Part shown: positions 48,001-59,254 of the stretch, piece by piece | Layout: each line of letters starts with the position of its first letter | Numbering within the stretch: position 1 is the stretch's first letter | Origin: Avena insularis | Lineage: Eukaryota; Streptophyta; Magnoliopsida; Poales; Poaceae | Direction of reading: 5' to 3' | DNA length: 64,000 nucleotides | NCBI GenBank assembly: GCA_023614405.1 | Contig: CM042697.1 | Coordinates: 189,905,189-189,969,188 of the forward strand | Program-made: the position numbers and the translations under genes | Notes under the pieces: model-generated | What the model was told of the DNA's origin: nothing | The model's input: the letters and a program-made list of their open reading frames with translations, nothing else | Database searches by the model: none

Positions 48001-50261
48001 CCACAGAAATGCGAGAGAAAAGGTCCATTAGACGCACGAGAGAGAGGAGAACATACGAGTGTTAACCAGAGGAGAGGGGGCGGTCTCTGCTTAAGAGGAG
48101 GGGTCGCCGGAGTGGGCACAGTCGACGGCGGCGCTCTGTTGAAGTTGAAGCCGAGCTTCTAGGGCTTGCGTAGGCGACAGGGAGGCACTGGCAGGTGTAG
48201 GATACGATGGGGAACATGCTCGTTTTCTCTATCGGCAATGGGGTGGTGAGGGTTGGCCAGATTCGGCGGAGGAGCTCGTCGGAGTCAGTGGCGTTGCCGC
48301 GAGCAATTCGGGCAGCCTAGGGGCCGAGAGGTGTGGGGAATTGAGGGGAAAGGTAGAGGGAAGGAGGGCGCTTATGAGGGCATGGTCTCTAGAGGAATTA
48401 ACGTCGCCATTTACACGAATTTACGCTAGGGATTTACGACTGAGAACGGCAGCGAGAACGGGTCGCGTAAGGTTGATGACGATGTGCTGGCGGTGGGGCT
48501 GCGTCGTCAGCGAGAGAGAGGGGGTGCACGTGGGGTCCAAGCGTCAGTTGTTGTGTGGATTAATTCGCGAGTAAGAAAAACGATTCGGGGGAGAAGAGGT
48601 GGGCTGCGCTGGGCCAGGAGTTGGGCCAGGTAAAGTTAGGTTTGGTGGGCTGCTTCTTTTCTTATTTTTTTCTCCCTGTTTTCTTTTTCTGTTTTCATTT
48701 TTCTGTTTTCATTTTGTTCAAATAATTCAAACACCCATTTTATTTCAAATCTTTTCAAACTTCTATTAAGTTTTTATACTGTTTATTAATGCATTTTGAA
48801 GTCAATTTTAGAATAATTCTTTTATTCTCTTATGGTTTATTATTTGTTTATAATAGACATTTGTCTTTATTTTAAATAAGATTTAAATATGGTTCTAATC
48901 CATATTATTTATTCAAATAATTCTTTTATTCTTTTTAAGTCAATTAGATAACTTTTTAATCCTCTTGGCAATTTCCATTATTTTTCCCATGATTTTAATT
49001 AATCATTTATCTTAGGGATTTTGTCCCCATTTAAATATAATTAGAATATGGTTTAATCCCATATACTTTTATTTGAACATTCTTTATCCCTTTATTTTAT
49101 TTGGATTATCTTTATTCCATTTGCTTATGGATTTGGCCAAGATTTAATTTGGTTTTTAAATATTCCTTATTTCTTTCTTTCTTTCTTTGCCTTATAAAAT
49201 CCATATCTTTTTATTTAAAGTTCCAAAATTGGTGATTCCAATTTGTATAATTTTATTTAATATTTATTTATCTTTTTAAATCCTTTTAGGATTCATTTGT
49301 TCACAACTTGATATGGATTTTAGATAGGAGATTCACTAGCCTTAGAAATTAATTCCTTTTATCTTATTAAATTAAAAAGTTTTTATCCAAGGTTCCAAAT
49401 TGAGTGAAACCAATTTCTATGGTTTTATAATATTTTTATTTATTATTCTTGATCATTTATAAATGTTTGTTGACAAATTTTTATATGGATCAAATCCATA
49501 GTCTTAGAGATATCTTGGAAATGACTTATTCCATTAGGGTTTTGGGGATTTTGGTTTAACTTTTCCAAGTGTTTAAATTTCAAGATACATTCATTGATGA
49601 ATGCATTTCACTTGATTGAAATTTTGTTGGATTCCCTTTTATTCAAATTTTGTTCCATAAGGGTTTTTATGTTTCTAATCCAAAGTAAAAAGTTTCTTTT
49701 TACCCTAAATTTCAACAATTATTTCTTTTGTTTATTTACTTTTCACATTTCAAAATTTGGAAAAATTTGGGATGTGACACTTAATTGCCAGTAGATTCCC
49801 TTGAGGCCCCGCTGCAATGGGCTGGCAGGACAAAAGATGTTGTGCAAGTTCTCATTGCGAGCACGCATGACTATATATGGGACACATGCCTATGATTGTT
49901 TAGTACATGGATGCTTTATCTTATTTATCTACAATTGCCCTAGATCTTGAAGTTACATGAATAGTCTCGTCCATGCAAAGCCCGTCCATCCATCCCTATT
50001 CCTATCACACTCATATCCTACTGTTTGATACTATTGTTACTACTGCCTTTATTTCAATGCTACTGTTACTTTGCTATTGCTACTACAAAACTGTTGCTAC
50101 CGATAAACTGTTGTGAGCAAGACTATTTCCAGGTGCAGCTGAATTGACAACTCAGTTGTTAAGGCTTATAAGTATTCTTTGTCTCCCCTTGTGTCGAATC
50201 AGTAAATTGGGTTAGACTACCCTCGAAGACTGTTGCGATCCCCTATACTTGTGGGTCATCA
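45031..50261 (+). repeat. 5' LTR of the Athila-like element, deleted and interrupted
   Basis: The two outer parts (45031-45319 and 49785-50261) add up to 766 bp against 1387 bp in the 3' LTR. The missing piece corresponds to 57248-57870, which includes the TATA box, and the join is at TCTAAAC|TAGGGC. The solo LTR sits after GTACCTTAA. The end GTGGGTCATCA is intact. Confidence 0.9.
45320..49779 (-). mobile_element. Solo Gypsy LTR, minus strand (4460 bp)
   Basis: On the given strand it begins TGTAGAGGTCCC and ends GGATGTGACA, flanked by CTTAA (45315-45319 and 49780-49784). Read in reverse it starts TGTCACATCCC. The end near 45350-45420 (CAATGCTAGTCCCTGGATCA, TAGTTTAAGATGTAAT) is the reverse complement of sequence near the end of the chromovirus LTRs, so the two families are related. 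There is no primer site, purine tract or coding domain, hence a solo LTR left by recombination between two LTRs. The GC-rich part (47760-48620) is its presumed promoter and leader. Confidence 0.85.
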
Positions 50262-50272
50262 AGACTATTTTC

Positions 50273-50290
50273 TGGTGCCATTGCCGGGGA
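50273..50290 (+). promoter_or_regulatory. Primer-binding site, tRNA-Asp type
   Basis: TGGTGCCATTGCCGGGGA resembles the tRNA-Asp primer site of plant Athila/Tat elements, which I recall as TGGCGCCGTTGCCGGGGA; two C/G-to-T/A changes separate them. It lies 11 bases after the LTR end. Confidence 0.8.
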
Positions 50291-50349
50291 GCATAGCTTT
50301 CTTTGTAAGTTCACTTGGATCTATTACTGTTCACTGCTATTCGTTCGTC

Positions 50350-53031
50350 ATGGGTAAATCTCGTGATGGAAAGTTTCCTGTATTACCATACACTACAAGA
50401 ATAGGTACATTTCTAAACATCTCTGCTACTCTTGATTCACCATCTGTTATAAGTAAGCTTCTTACTCCACCACCACATACACATGCTACACACACTGCTA
50501 CAACTGCTGAGTCTGAAATTACTTCTGATACTCATGATGTTACTTCTATTGTGCTTGATGCAAGTGGTCCATTAGGTCCTTTCCTAGATGCTACTATTGC
50601 TAGAACTATTTTGGGAAACACTAAAACTCCTAGTGAAGACACTATTACACCTGTTAGCTCACCTGAGTCTAGAGAGAGAGATGATATGAATGATGATTAC
50701 ATTGAAATGACTGATGAGTTTATTGAAGAGTGTCAAAAAACACACGGTGCTAGTGTTATTAGGAGTCTCCTGGAGAGACATACCATTATACCTAAACTAT
50801 CTCCTAATGCTAAGTTTGCTACTTCTCCCATAGACATTAAAGATAAAGATTATGATTTCTCTCTTGATTTATGCTATATAAATATTGTTGAGAAAGAACC
50901 TTTTTGTGGGACTAAAAATGAAAGTGATGTAGCTCATATGAATGAGCTTTCCACTATAAGTGCCTTATTCTCTGATGATGTTAAGATGCGCAAGTACTTT
51001 GTTACTAAAATCTTCCCTTTTTCACTAAAAGGAGAAGCTAAATCTTGGTTTAAAAGATTACCTCCTAGATATAGACCTGATTGCTTGATTGATACTTTAT
51101 TTTAGAAATATTTTCCTCCTAGTGCTAAACATGCTGCTTTGCAGAAAATTTTTGATTTTAAACATGGACAAGAAGAGAAATTGCTTGAGTCATGGACAAG
51201 GTTCTGTGCCTTGATTCATGCACATCCTGGATGTCCATTACCTAAAAATGAGCTTCTTGATATTTATTATAATGGACTAACTCATGATTCTAGGACATAC
51301 CTAGATAGTTTTGCTGATTGTGTTTTCAGGAAAAGAACTCCTGCAGAAGCTGAAGAATTAATGGCTAAAATAAGCAAGAATTATGATGATTGGACTTCAA
51401 ATGAACCAATTACACCTAAGCCTACTACACCTGAACCAATTGTGCCTGAACCAACTCCAACACCAACACCAAAGAATAGGGGAATAATTGAATTAAATGA
51501 TGAAGTGATGAAAGAAGCTAAGAAATGTCTTAAGGAGAAAGGTATTAGATCTGAAGATGTGAAGAATCTACCTCCTATAGAAGAATTATGTAAGTCAATT
51601 CCCCACTCATCCACTATTTAGGTACACTCTCTCCAACACTTTGATGAAGGTGATATTCCCTATGGTAAATCTCTTGATCAATGCTTAGAGGAACTTGACA
51701 TTTTTATTATTAAACAAGGTAATTTTAATAAATAAGTTCATAATCATTTATTGGAAAACTCTAGAGCTATTAATGAGTTGAAAGATATTGTGGAAAGAAC
51801 TTCTAATGATGTTAAAATTCTTTGTAAACACTTACAAATGGTTCAAACCCAAATTGATCAACTTGCTAAGGTACAAAAAGATATGCTAGTTAATGCTTCA
51901 GGAGATAAACATGCTTATGGAATTAGAACTAGGAGTGGTGCAGCCACTCAAGATCATTTATATCCTGAAGGACACCCTAAAAGAATTGAGCAGGATTCTC
52001 AACAAGCTAAAAATAGTGGTAGTCCTCATAAGAGAAAGAAAAAGAAACAAAAAACAGTTGAGGAACCTTCTGAACCTCCTGTAGATCCTAATATTATATA
52101 TGTCTCTGATGCTGAAACTGAAAGTGGTAATGATAAAAATGATGCTCCTGATAAGGAAGAAGTTGAGGAAGAACCTGAGAAGCACACTAAGAACACTAGG
52201 TACACTAAGGAATATTTTTATGCTAATAAACATGGTAGTGAAAGAGAACCTTGGGTGCAGAAACCTATGCCTTTTCCCAATAAGAAACACAAGTCAAAGG
52301 AAGAAGAACACTATAACAAGTTTTGTGAGTGGATGAAACCTTTAGTTTTGCAAATTCCTTTGACTGATGCTATTAAGTTGCCTCCTTATTCAAAGTATAT
52401 GAATGATATTGTCTCTAATAAAAGGAAGATTCCTAATGAGGAAATTTCTACTTTACTTGCTAATTATTCCTTCAATGGTAAGGTTCCAAAGAAACTTGGT
52501 GATCCAGGTATTCCAACTATTCCTTGCTCTATTAAGAATAATTATGTTAGAACTACTTTGTATGATTTGGGAGCTCGAGTCAGTGTTATGCATTTTTCTC
52601 TCTACAAGAGACTCTATGTAGAAAAGTTGATACCAACTGATATATCTTTGCAAATGGCTGATAAGTCAACTACTATTCCTGTTGGTATATGTGAGGATGT
52701 TCCTGTTCAAGTGGCTCATAATTACTTGGGTTTAACTGATTTTGTTGTGCTTGAGATGCCTGAAGATGATAATATGTCTATTTTCCTTGGGAGACCATTT
52801 CTTAATACTGCAGGTGCCGTCGTCAATTGTAATCAAGGAAAAGTAACTTTTAATATTAATGACAAAGAGCATACTGTCTATTTCCCCAAGAAGTTTGACA
52901 AGAGCTATTGCCTGAATTCCATTGAAAATATTGAGAGCATCAAAGTTGGAGAAATATATTGTCCCATTCCACAAGAAAGTTTTGAAACTATTATGATTGA
53001 GACTATTGCTATCAAGTTTGAGGTAACATAA
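50350..53031 (+). pseudogene. gag: Athila-like gag and protease
   Basis: A start at MGKSRDGKFPVLPYTT gives about 890 codons in one register with three breaks: stops at 51103-51105, 51619-51621 and 51733-51735. The capsid shows FSLKGEAKSWFKRLPP and FFDFKHGQEEKLLESWTRF-like motifs, typical of Athila gag, followed by a Pro/Thr-Glu repeat (KPTTPEPIVPEPTPTPTP). No CCHC zinc knuckle is visible; a basic run RKKKKQK (about 52034-52053) may serve instead. The protease keeps its Asp (LYDLGARVSVM, with Arg for the usual Ser) and FLGRPFLNTAGAVV. It stops cleanly at 53029-53031 with no polymerase after it. Confidence 0.88.
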
Positions 53032-53264
53032 TAATTTTTTAAAATGCAAAGTTTTGTTTCATATAAGATTGTTTTGGTAACAATACTTGATCAACCTTGT
53101 TGACAAAGGGATTTTAATGAACAAAACAATGCTTTCACAATGGTTATACTTGCTCACTTTTAATTTTTCCCTCTCCAGTGTTTGCTCTTCCTCTTGTTAG
53201 CTTTAGTTTTGCTAGTTGTTTGCTTGTTAGAGTGTCTTAGAACTTCTATAGTTTTGGTTTTGGT

Positions 53265-53640
53265 TTGCTTTTTGCTTCTTCTAAAAATCTTTTTTTGCGA
53301 GAAAATCGGCAAAAAATAAAGTTTCCTGAAAAATTCCAGAAAATTCATAAAAAAAATTCCTCGAAAAAAGGGGCAGAGGGACACCTGGATTGGCCCAGGG
53401 GGACCCACCAGGCCAGCACACGCCTGGTGGCGCGGCCAGCCCCAGGGCACGCCTGGCCTGGGTGGGGCCCACCTGTGGCCCTCCAAGTTATCTCCTCCCA
53501 GCCACTTCTTTCTCTATCATAAAAACACCGGAAAACTTTCTCAAGCTCGAGTTCCTACTGTTCTTGCTCTCAAATTTCAATCTCCTTGCTCAGCCCATCT
53601 TTGCTGCTGATTTTTGGAGGGATTGCTCTCCGGTATGTGT
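53265..53640 (+). promoter_or_regulatory. Internal LTR-promoter-like segment
   Basis: It follows the same order as the promoter part of this element's own LTR (57320-57560). First comes an A-rich GAAAAAT/CCAGAAAA stretch. A GC-rich block with GGGACCCAC and GGCCAGCCCC follows (about 53385-53475). Then there is a TATA-like CATAAAAACACC (53518-53529) and a C/T-rich leader ending in a donor-like CTCCG|GTATGTG (53632). A fitting acceptor, AAAAATTTCAG, ends near 53854. I infer a second promoter for the downstream frame. The likeness is one of layout, and homology is unproven. Confidence 0.4.
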
Positions 53641-53879
53641 CTTCTCCGCTTGTCCAATTAGATTTTTGATTGGTAGGTCGTATCTTGAGTATGTTGCTAC
53701 TGCAGGTGATAGTTTGTGTGAGCTTGCATGCTTGTTCTATGTTTAGATATTTCATTTTGATGCATGTTTATCCCTCTAGCAAGTTCCTATAGTGGTTCCT
53801 CATCATTTCTCAACTTGGAAATCACTTGGTTTGATGTTTGTCTAAAAATTTCAGAAAAGAAGATGAGTGCATACTAACT

Positions 53880-54963
53880 GCATCAACATGAATTCATGGT
53901 ACTTGAGCCAATAAAAGTCCATTGTGAGGAGGAAGTTTTCTCTTCCACTTATCCATGTCCTGAATTTATGCGAGTTGTGGGAATCTTCCAGGATTTCCAA
54001 ACTATGATTTCTAATGCAGGGTTGGAGGAGAATAATAATATCAATATGTTAAGCTAACCATGGCTGTGGTGCAGGACTTTCGGTTTAGTTGGTCCTTGTC
54101 TAATCCCATGGTCCACTATAAAATTTACAATATAGCTGTTGACCTCCCATTTGTTGATTTCTGTGCAGCTATTAGAGTGCCACAGTGGGGTGCTTGTGAG
54201 AATATTAGAGAGAGGCCTAAGACACTCATGGATTTATATGCTGAAATTTTCCAAGGTGGCGACTTCTCAAAGGAAAGTGGTAAAATTTGGAACATTTAGT
54301 TTCCATCCATTAAATATTTTGCCTATTTCATTACCAAGTGTGTTCTTGCTAGAAAGACTGCTAGAAAATTATCTTCATTTGATCTAGCTTTTATATCAGC
54401 TACTTTGATAGGGATAGAACTTATAATTTGGGTGCTTTGATAGCTTTCCGTCTTACCACTAACCGCGAGAAAGGTGGAATTTGTGGTGGTCTCATTGCTT
54501 ATCGTTTGCTAGCTTTTCATGGTTTAGAGCCTCATCATTCATATTTTCAGTTCCCCATAGAGAGACTTGATCTCAATTCCATGGTTTAGCATAAGTTTGT
54601 TTATTCTTGGGCTACTTTGAGAGATCTACCATATGAAATAACCTTTGTCAAGCGTGGTTGGAGAGGGGGTAGGTCTGAGAAAGTAGTCTCTTTCCTTCAC
54701 CTGCTTTGTTTAACTTTGATAACAGGTAAGGATGGTCAGTAACGGAGGAAAAACTTGACACCTACGTGGCGGAGCTCTCCTAGCAAGAGGAGAATATTGG
54801 AGAGGGTGCCGAAGATGATTCGGTTCAGCCCTGCAACATGGGGGAGTCTTCAGACCAGCAGCCCTCCTATGATTGGAGCATGTCTTCTTCTTCATCGCGA
54901 CGTACTGATTATGATCATTCCTACAATGACCCACCAGCTTGGGGTTACTACCTGCTCTATTGA
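53880..54963 (+). pseudogene. Env-position reading frame of the Athila-like element
   Basis: Several frames together encode one uncharacterised protein. The first part reads EFMVLEPIKVHCEEEV and FMRVVGIFQDFQTMI. After a shift at 54060 comes FRFSWSLSNPMVHYKIYNIAVDLP and FCAAIRVPQWGACENIRERP. Further blocks read LIAFRLTTNREKGGICGG and LEPHHSYFQFPIERLDLNSM, then a TAG at 54587-54589. The C-terminus, YDHSYNDPPAWGYYLLY, ends at a TGA near 54961. It occupies the place of the env-like frame in Athila elements. I see no signal peptide or membrane span, so I do not call it an envelope protein. Confidence 0.6.
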
Positions 54964-57171
54964 GCCCCACTTAGGCCAAAAGCCTAAGCTTGGGGGAGGT
55001 ATACCGACATCACACTCATCTACCTATCATGCTTCATCGGTAGTTTGTATATCCATGTTTCGCTTTCTTTTTGGTTTCTATTTCTTCTTTCCCAAAATGC
55101 AAAAATACCAAAAATATTTTCGTTGTTTCTCTTGGTTTTTTCTTTGCTTTTTAGCTTTGGTTTTCTTAATAAAAATCCAAAAATATTTTGCTTTGTTTTT
55201 TTCTTTAAGTGCTTGCTTTAAAAAATCGAAAACAAAAAAATGTTTGTTGTTCTTCTTTGGTTTTGTGAAGTTCGTTGCAGGGTTTAGTGGTCCTCAGTGG
55301 AGTTTGGTTCATGTTATTATTCAAGACACACAAGTGAAAGGCAATAATGATGGTTTGTGACAACTTGAGGTGTGGTATGAGGCTGGTAATGAACTCTATT
55401 TGTTTTCATTTTGTACATATACTCATCATTGTGGGCATGCTTAGTCTATTCATGTAAGGTATGTGTTATTTATGAATGCTTAGTAGTTCTTGCTCTCTTG
55501 TGATTATCTCCAACTTGCTAATAGTTTATAGCATGTCATATGAATGTTTGCTTGCATTGTTTTATTCATAACTTGGTATGATATTGTGGTATCCTCCTCT
55601 GAATGTTTCATTTGAATCGACTTGGTACATGATCACACATGCATATGACTGAACCAAAGTCAGTTAAGCCTCGATGATTTATTTTTCCTCAGAGTTCTTG
55701 TATCACCTTCTATGGCATAATTAATTATGTTTTGTTGCAAGCATGATTATGACAGTTATTTCTCTCTCGTTTGTCGCTCCCTTTCTATTGTTAGCCTTCA
55801 CCTGCACTGAGTATGAGCTCTCACGAAAATTGTCAAAAGTGTCCACCATATCTACCTATTAGCATCATTTTGCTATTATGTGCATATTCATTATGCCTTG
55901 TTTTTTTCCAAATAAAATGTTTTCTTGTTATGAGAAAGTTAGTTAGTAAAGCTCTCATGAACTTGATGGCACACTTTATTTTCTTGCACTTAATAAACCT
56001 GAACCATTGTGACTATCCATGAAAGTTATATGCTTGTAAATTATAGGCTGGGAGTTAGCAGAACCGTGCTATCATAGGGAACGCTTTCAAAACCTGTAAA
56101 TATATACCCAGTTCATATCATGCTCTTTTGTTTATGGATGTCGTCGGTGTGAAATAAAAGGGGAGCTTGTAAGTCCATGGAGTTATGTATATGTGTTAGA
56201 GAAATGCCTGGGCCGCTAGCCTAAGGCATGCCTAATCATGGTGGAAACTTGCAGCATAACCATACTGAGCAATCTATGCAGCTTTCTTCTTATAAAAAAA
56301 GAGAGACACATAGAAAAGATGAAAGAGAGAAAAAGCACCATTTTCCCATGGTAAGTAAGAAGATTGTTGAGATGTTCATTGTCTGCTTGTCTTGTCATTT
56401 TGATATGGGATAGCTCATGTATCATGTGCAAGGGATACCCCGTTGGCAGTTCTCTATGATACACATGTATTTACAATGACAAGAACTTACCGGTAACTAA
56501 AGTTGAGTAGCATGAGGAGCGTCCCTCGTACTCAACGGACATGATATTTCCAGTTTATGGTCTGTCAAGCATATAACTCATATTAGACCTCACTTTCACC
56601 TTAACCACTTAAATATGCCTATTATAGGGGCAATGAGAGCTCAAAGCTAATGAGTACCATACTTTCAACATTTGGAAGCCTTTCAAAATTTTCAAAACCT
56701 TTTCACTTCCTTGTTCAGTCACCACTTATTCTATGAGCACCTTCTTGAGAGCATAGTTGTCATTCTTAGTGTAATATGATTGTCTCAAAACTTGGTTAAT
56801 TATGTCATGACTTTGATGCTTGTATCTCTGATATCTTTACTTCTAGTCTTCACTTGAACTTCAGAGGTGCCTTGGCATTCATGTTTTTCTCCACCATCAA
56901 AGGCAAGCGAGATACCACTCTATCATACCATCTTATGAGAATTGCAATGTTGCTTATGTTTATGTTTCATGCTACTTATTATTATTGAGTTCGAATCTCT
57001 TCATAGCTCGCAATGATTATTGAGTAGACTTAGATGCATACTCCTTATCATGAATTGTCTAAGTACTGATCATATGCTAAGAATATATACATCATAGGAA
57101 GCAAATGTGTTCGTGAAAGTTCTTTTATCGCACTCAGTTTTCAACTGAATTGCTTGAGGACAAGCAATAAG
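54964..57171 (+). other. Athila-like 3' non-coding region
   Basis: About 2.2 kb of AT-rich sequence between the last frame and the purine tract. It includes a T-rich stretch with repeated CAAAAATATTTT (55085-55255). I find no domain in the short open frames. Such long 3' regions are usual in this group. Confidence 0.7.
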
Positions 57172-57187
57172 CTAAGCTTGGGGGAGT
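57172..57187 (+). promoter_or_regulatory. Polypurine tract of the Athila-like element
   Basis: CTAAGCTTGGGGGAGT lies directly before the 3' LTR start at 57188. The same AAGCTTGGGGGAG string also occurs at about 54987-54999, where no LTR follows. Confidence 0.85.
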
Positions 57188-58574
57188 TGATACGTCCAAA
57201 ACGTATCTATTTTCCCAAACACTTTTATTATTGTTTCTCCTCTAAACTTGTGTGATTTTGATACAACTAACATGCACTGACGCTGTTTTCAGCAGAATTG
57301 CTTTGGTGTCCAGTTTTTATGCAGAAAATCAACTTTTAGGAAAAATCCCGAAAAATATGCCAAAAATCCTATTTCACCAGAAGACTCGCGGAGCCAGAAG
57401 ACGAGACGGACGAGGGTCACGAGGGACCCACACCCCCTGGCCGCGCAGGCTGGGCCTGGCCGCGTCTAGAGGGGGTGTGGCCACCTCGGACACCCCTCGG
57501 CCTCCCTCTTTACCTATAATAAGCCTCTTGACCTAAAAATCGTGGGGGGTTCGACGTTTTTCCAGAAAGAGTTCCGCTGCGCCTCCACCACCAGAAACCG
57601 TGATTCGGAACCAGAAACTCCATTCTGGCACCCTGCCAGGACGAGGAATTTGGAGGGGATCATCGCCATAATCATCACCGGCGCCTCTCCATCAACCATC
57701 CATGTTTCCCCCATCCATGAGTGAGTAATACCCCGCTGTAGTCTATGGGGATGGTAGGGATTGGATGAGTTCTATCATGTAATCAAATAAAATTGTTAGG
57801 GCATGGTGCCTCGTATCTCTATTAGTGATATTTGACTTTGTTGAAACTTGTTGTGCTTAATGCTTGTCACTAGGGCTCGAGTGCCATGATCTCAGGTCTG
57901 AACATGTTATTGATTCATGATGATAGTATTGTTTATGATCTTATCTACAAGTTGTGTACACATATCATTGTCCGGATCCAAAGGCCCTGAAGTGACATAA
58001 GTTGGGATAGCTGGAGGGGATGGCTGTGATATGAGGATCACATGTGTTTACGGAGTATTAATGCTTTGCTCCGGTACCTATTAAAAGGAGTACCTTAATT
58101 GCCAGTAGATTCCCTTAAGGCCCCGCTGCAACGGGCTGGCAGGACAAAATATGTTGTGCAAGTTCTCATTGCGAGCACGTATGACTGTATATGGGACACA
58201 TGCCTATGATTGTTTAATACTTGGATGCTTTATCTTATTTATCTGCAATTCCCTAGATCTTGAAGTTACATGAATAGTCTCGTCCATGCAACGCCCGTCC
58301 ATCCATCCCTATGCCTACCGCACTCATATCCTACTATTTTCTACTATTCTTACTACTGCCTTTGTTTCACTGTTACTGTTACTTTGCTATTGCTACTAAA
58401 AAACTGTTGCTACTGATAAACTGCTATGAACAAGACTATTTCTAGGTGCAGTTGAATTCACAACTCAGTTGTTAAGACTTATAAGTATTATTTGTCTCCC
58501 CTTGTGTCGAATCAATATATTGGGTTATACTACCCTCAAACACTGTTGCGATCCCCTATACTTGTGGGTCATCA
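57188..58574 (+). repeat. 3' LTR of the Athila-like element (1387 bp)
   Basis: A complete LTR from TGATACGTCCAAAACG to GTGGGTCATCA. A TATA-like TATAATAA lies at 57515-57522 downstream of a GC-rich stretch. It contains the 623 bp missing from the 5' LTR and the intact target of the solo LTR (GTACCTTAATTGCC, 58091-58104). Confidence 0.93.
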
Positions 58575-58579
58575 GAAAG

Positions 58580-59254
58580 CGAGGAACGCACGAGGAGGAG
58601 TTGTGACGTGGGGATAGAGAGATCGGGGAAGGGGTGGGACCGTCTCAGGGTGAGTGCGTGGCAAAGGTGGGTACCATGTCGGGTGTGTGGGTCCGTTGGT
58701 GGGGTTGGCAAAGAAGTGGTGTGTGCGCTTGTTGGACTTGGATCACGTGTGTTGAGTGCATGTGCGCGGGAAGTGGCAGTGGTGTGCGTTGTGTTTGGCC
58801 GCGTCGGGTGAGGTGTTGTGGGTCTGTGTGCATGTGGTGTTGTTGTGTGCGTTCTATGGTTTGAAACAGGGGTGGCGGTGGCAAGAGGGGAGTAGGTGGA
58901 GTTAGGGTAGGATTAGGGTTTGGGGATTGGCTAGGTCTTGGGTTTGGTTAGGTGGGCAAGGTGGTATGTAGTCTGGTCCGGTTGGGCCTCCGGCCTAACC
59001 GGCTAGACTGTCTCCCCGGTCAAAACTATTTATTAGCTTTTATAGAACTAAACGTTTTGAAAATAGTTATAGGAAAACAGGGATATCCGGAAACACCAGA
59101 GTTTTATATTTAAAACAAAGGAGGGGAATAATGTAGTAAACAAAATAGGCTTTTTAGTAAAATACTTTTAAGAAAATATGATGATGTCATGATGATGCAC
59201 AAAGATAGAAAACAACCAGAAATATCTAGTATTGATTTTACCCGGGGTGCTACA
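58580..59254 (-). mobile_element. Backbone segment 5 with LTR-like right end
   Basis: It follows GAAAG and is G-rich at first (58600-58900), then AT-rich, ending ACCCGGGGTGCTACA at 59254. Read in reverse this is TGTAGCACCCCGGG, a plausible LTR 5' end. The GC-rich to AT-rich order matches a long Gypsy LTR seen from the other strand. The possible TSD would be TGGCC (59255-59259), but the partner end is outside the window. Confidence 0.5.

Larger units (their letters stand above)
45031..58574 (+). mobile_element. Non-autonomous Athila-like Gypsy element
   Basis: It starts TGATACGTACAAAACA and ends GTGGGTCATCA, flanked by GAAAG duplications. A tRNA-Asp-like primer site, a large gag with Asn/Asp/Thr-rich N-terminus, a protease and a purine tract (AAGCTTGGGGGAGT) place it near the Athila group. 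No reverse transcriptase, RNase H or integrase is present between protease and 3' LTR, so it needs proteins from a relative. The 5' LTR is shortened by a 623-bp deletion and interrupted by a 4.46-kb solo LTR. Confidence 0.92.

Noticed and set aside
47551..48574. GC-rich island with open frames and possible gene promoter.
   Set aside because: It lies inside the solo LTR and corresponds in position to the GC-rich leader of the related chromovirus LTR.
53890..54963. Envelope protein, suggested by the position after gag-protease.
   Set aside because: No signal peptide, membrane span or envelope motif can be seen, so only a positional label is used.
57251..57536. Open frame in the Athila-like 3' LTR with GC-rich stretch.
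   Set aside because: It overlaps the promoter region and TATA-like box and is not maintained in the 5' LTR, where most of it is deleted.
58608..58884. Overlapping open frames in a G- and T-rich stretch near 58.7 kb.
   Set aside because: They are biased in composition, occur on both strands and have no motif; part of the backbone LTR.
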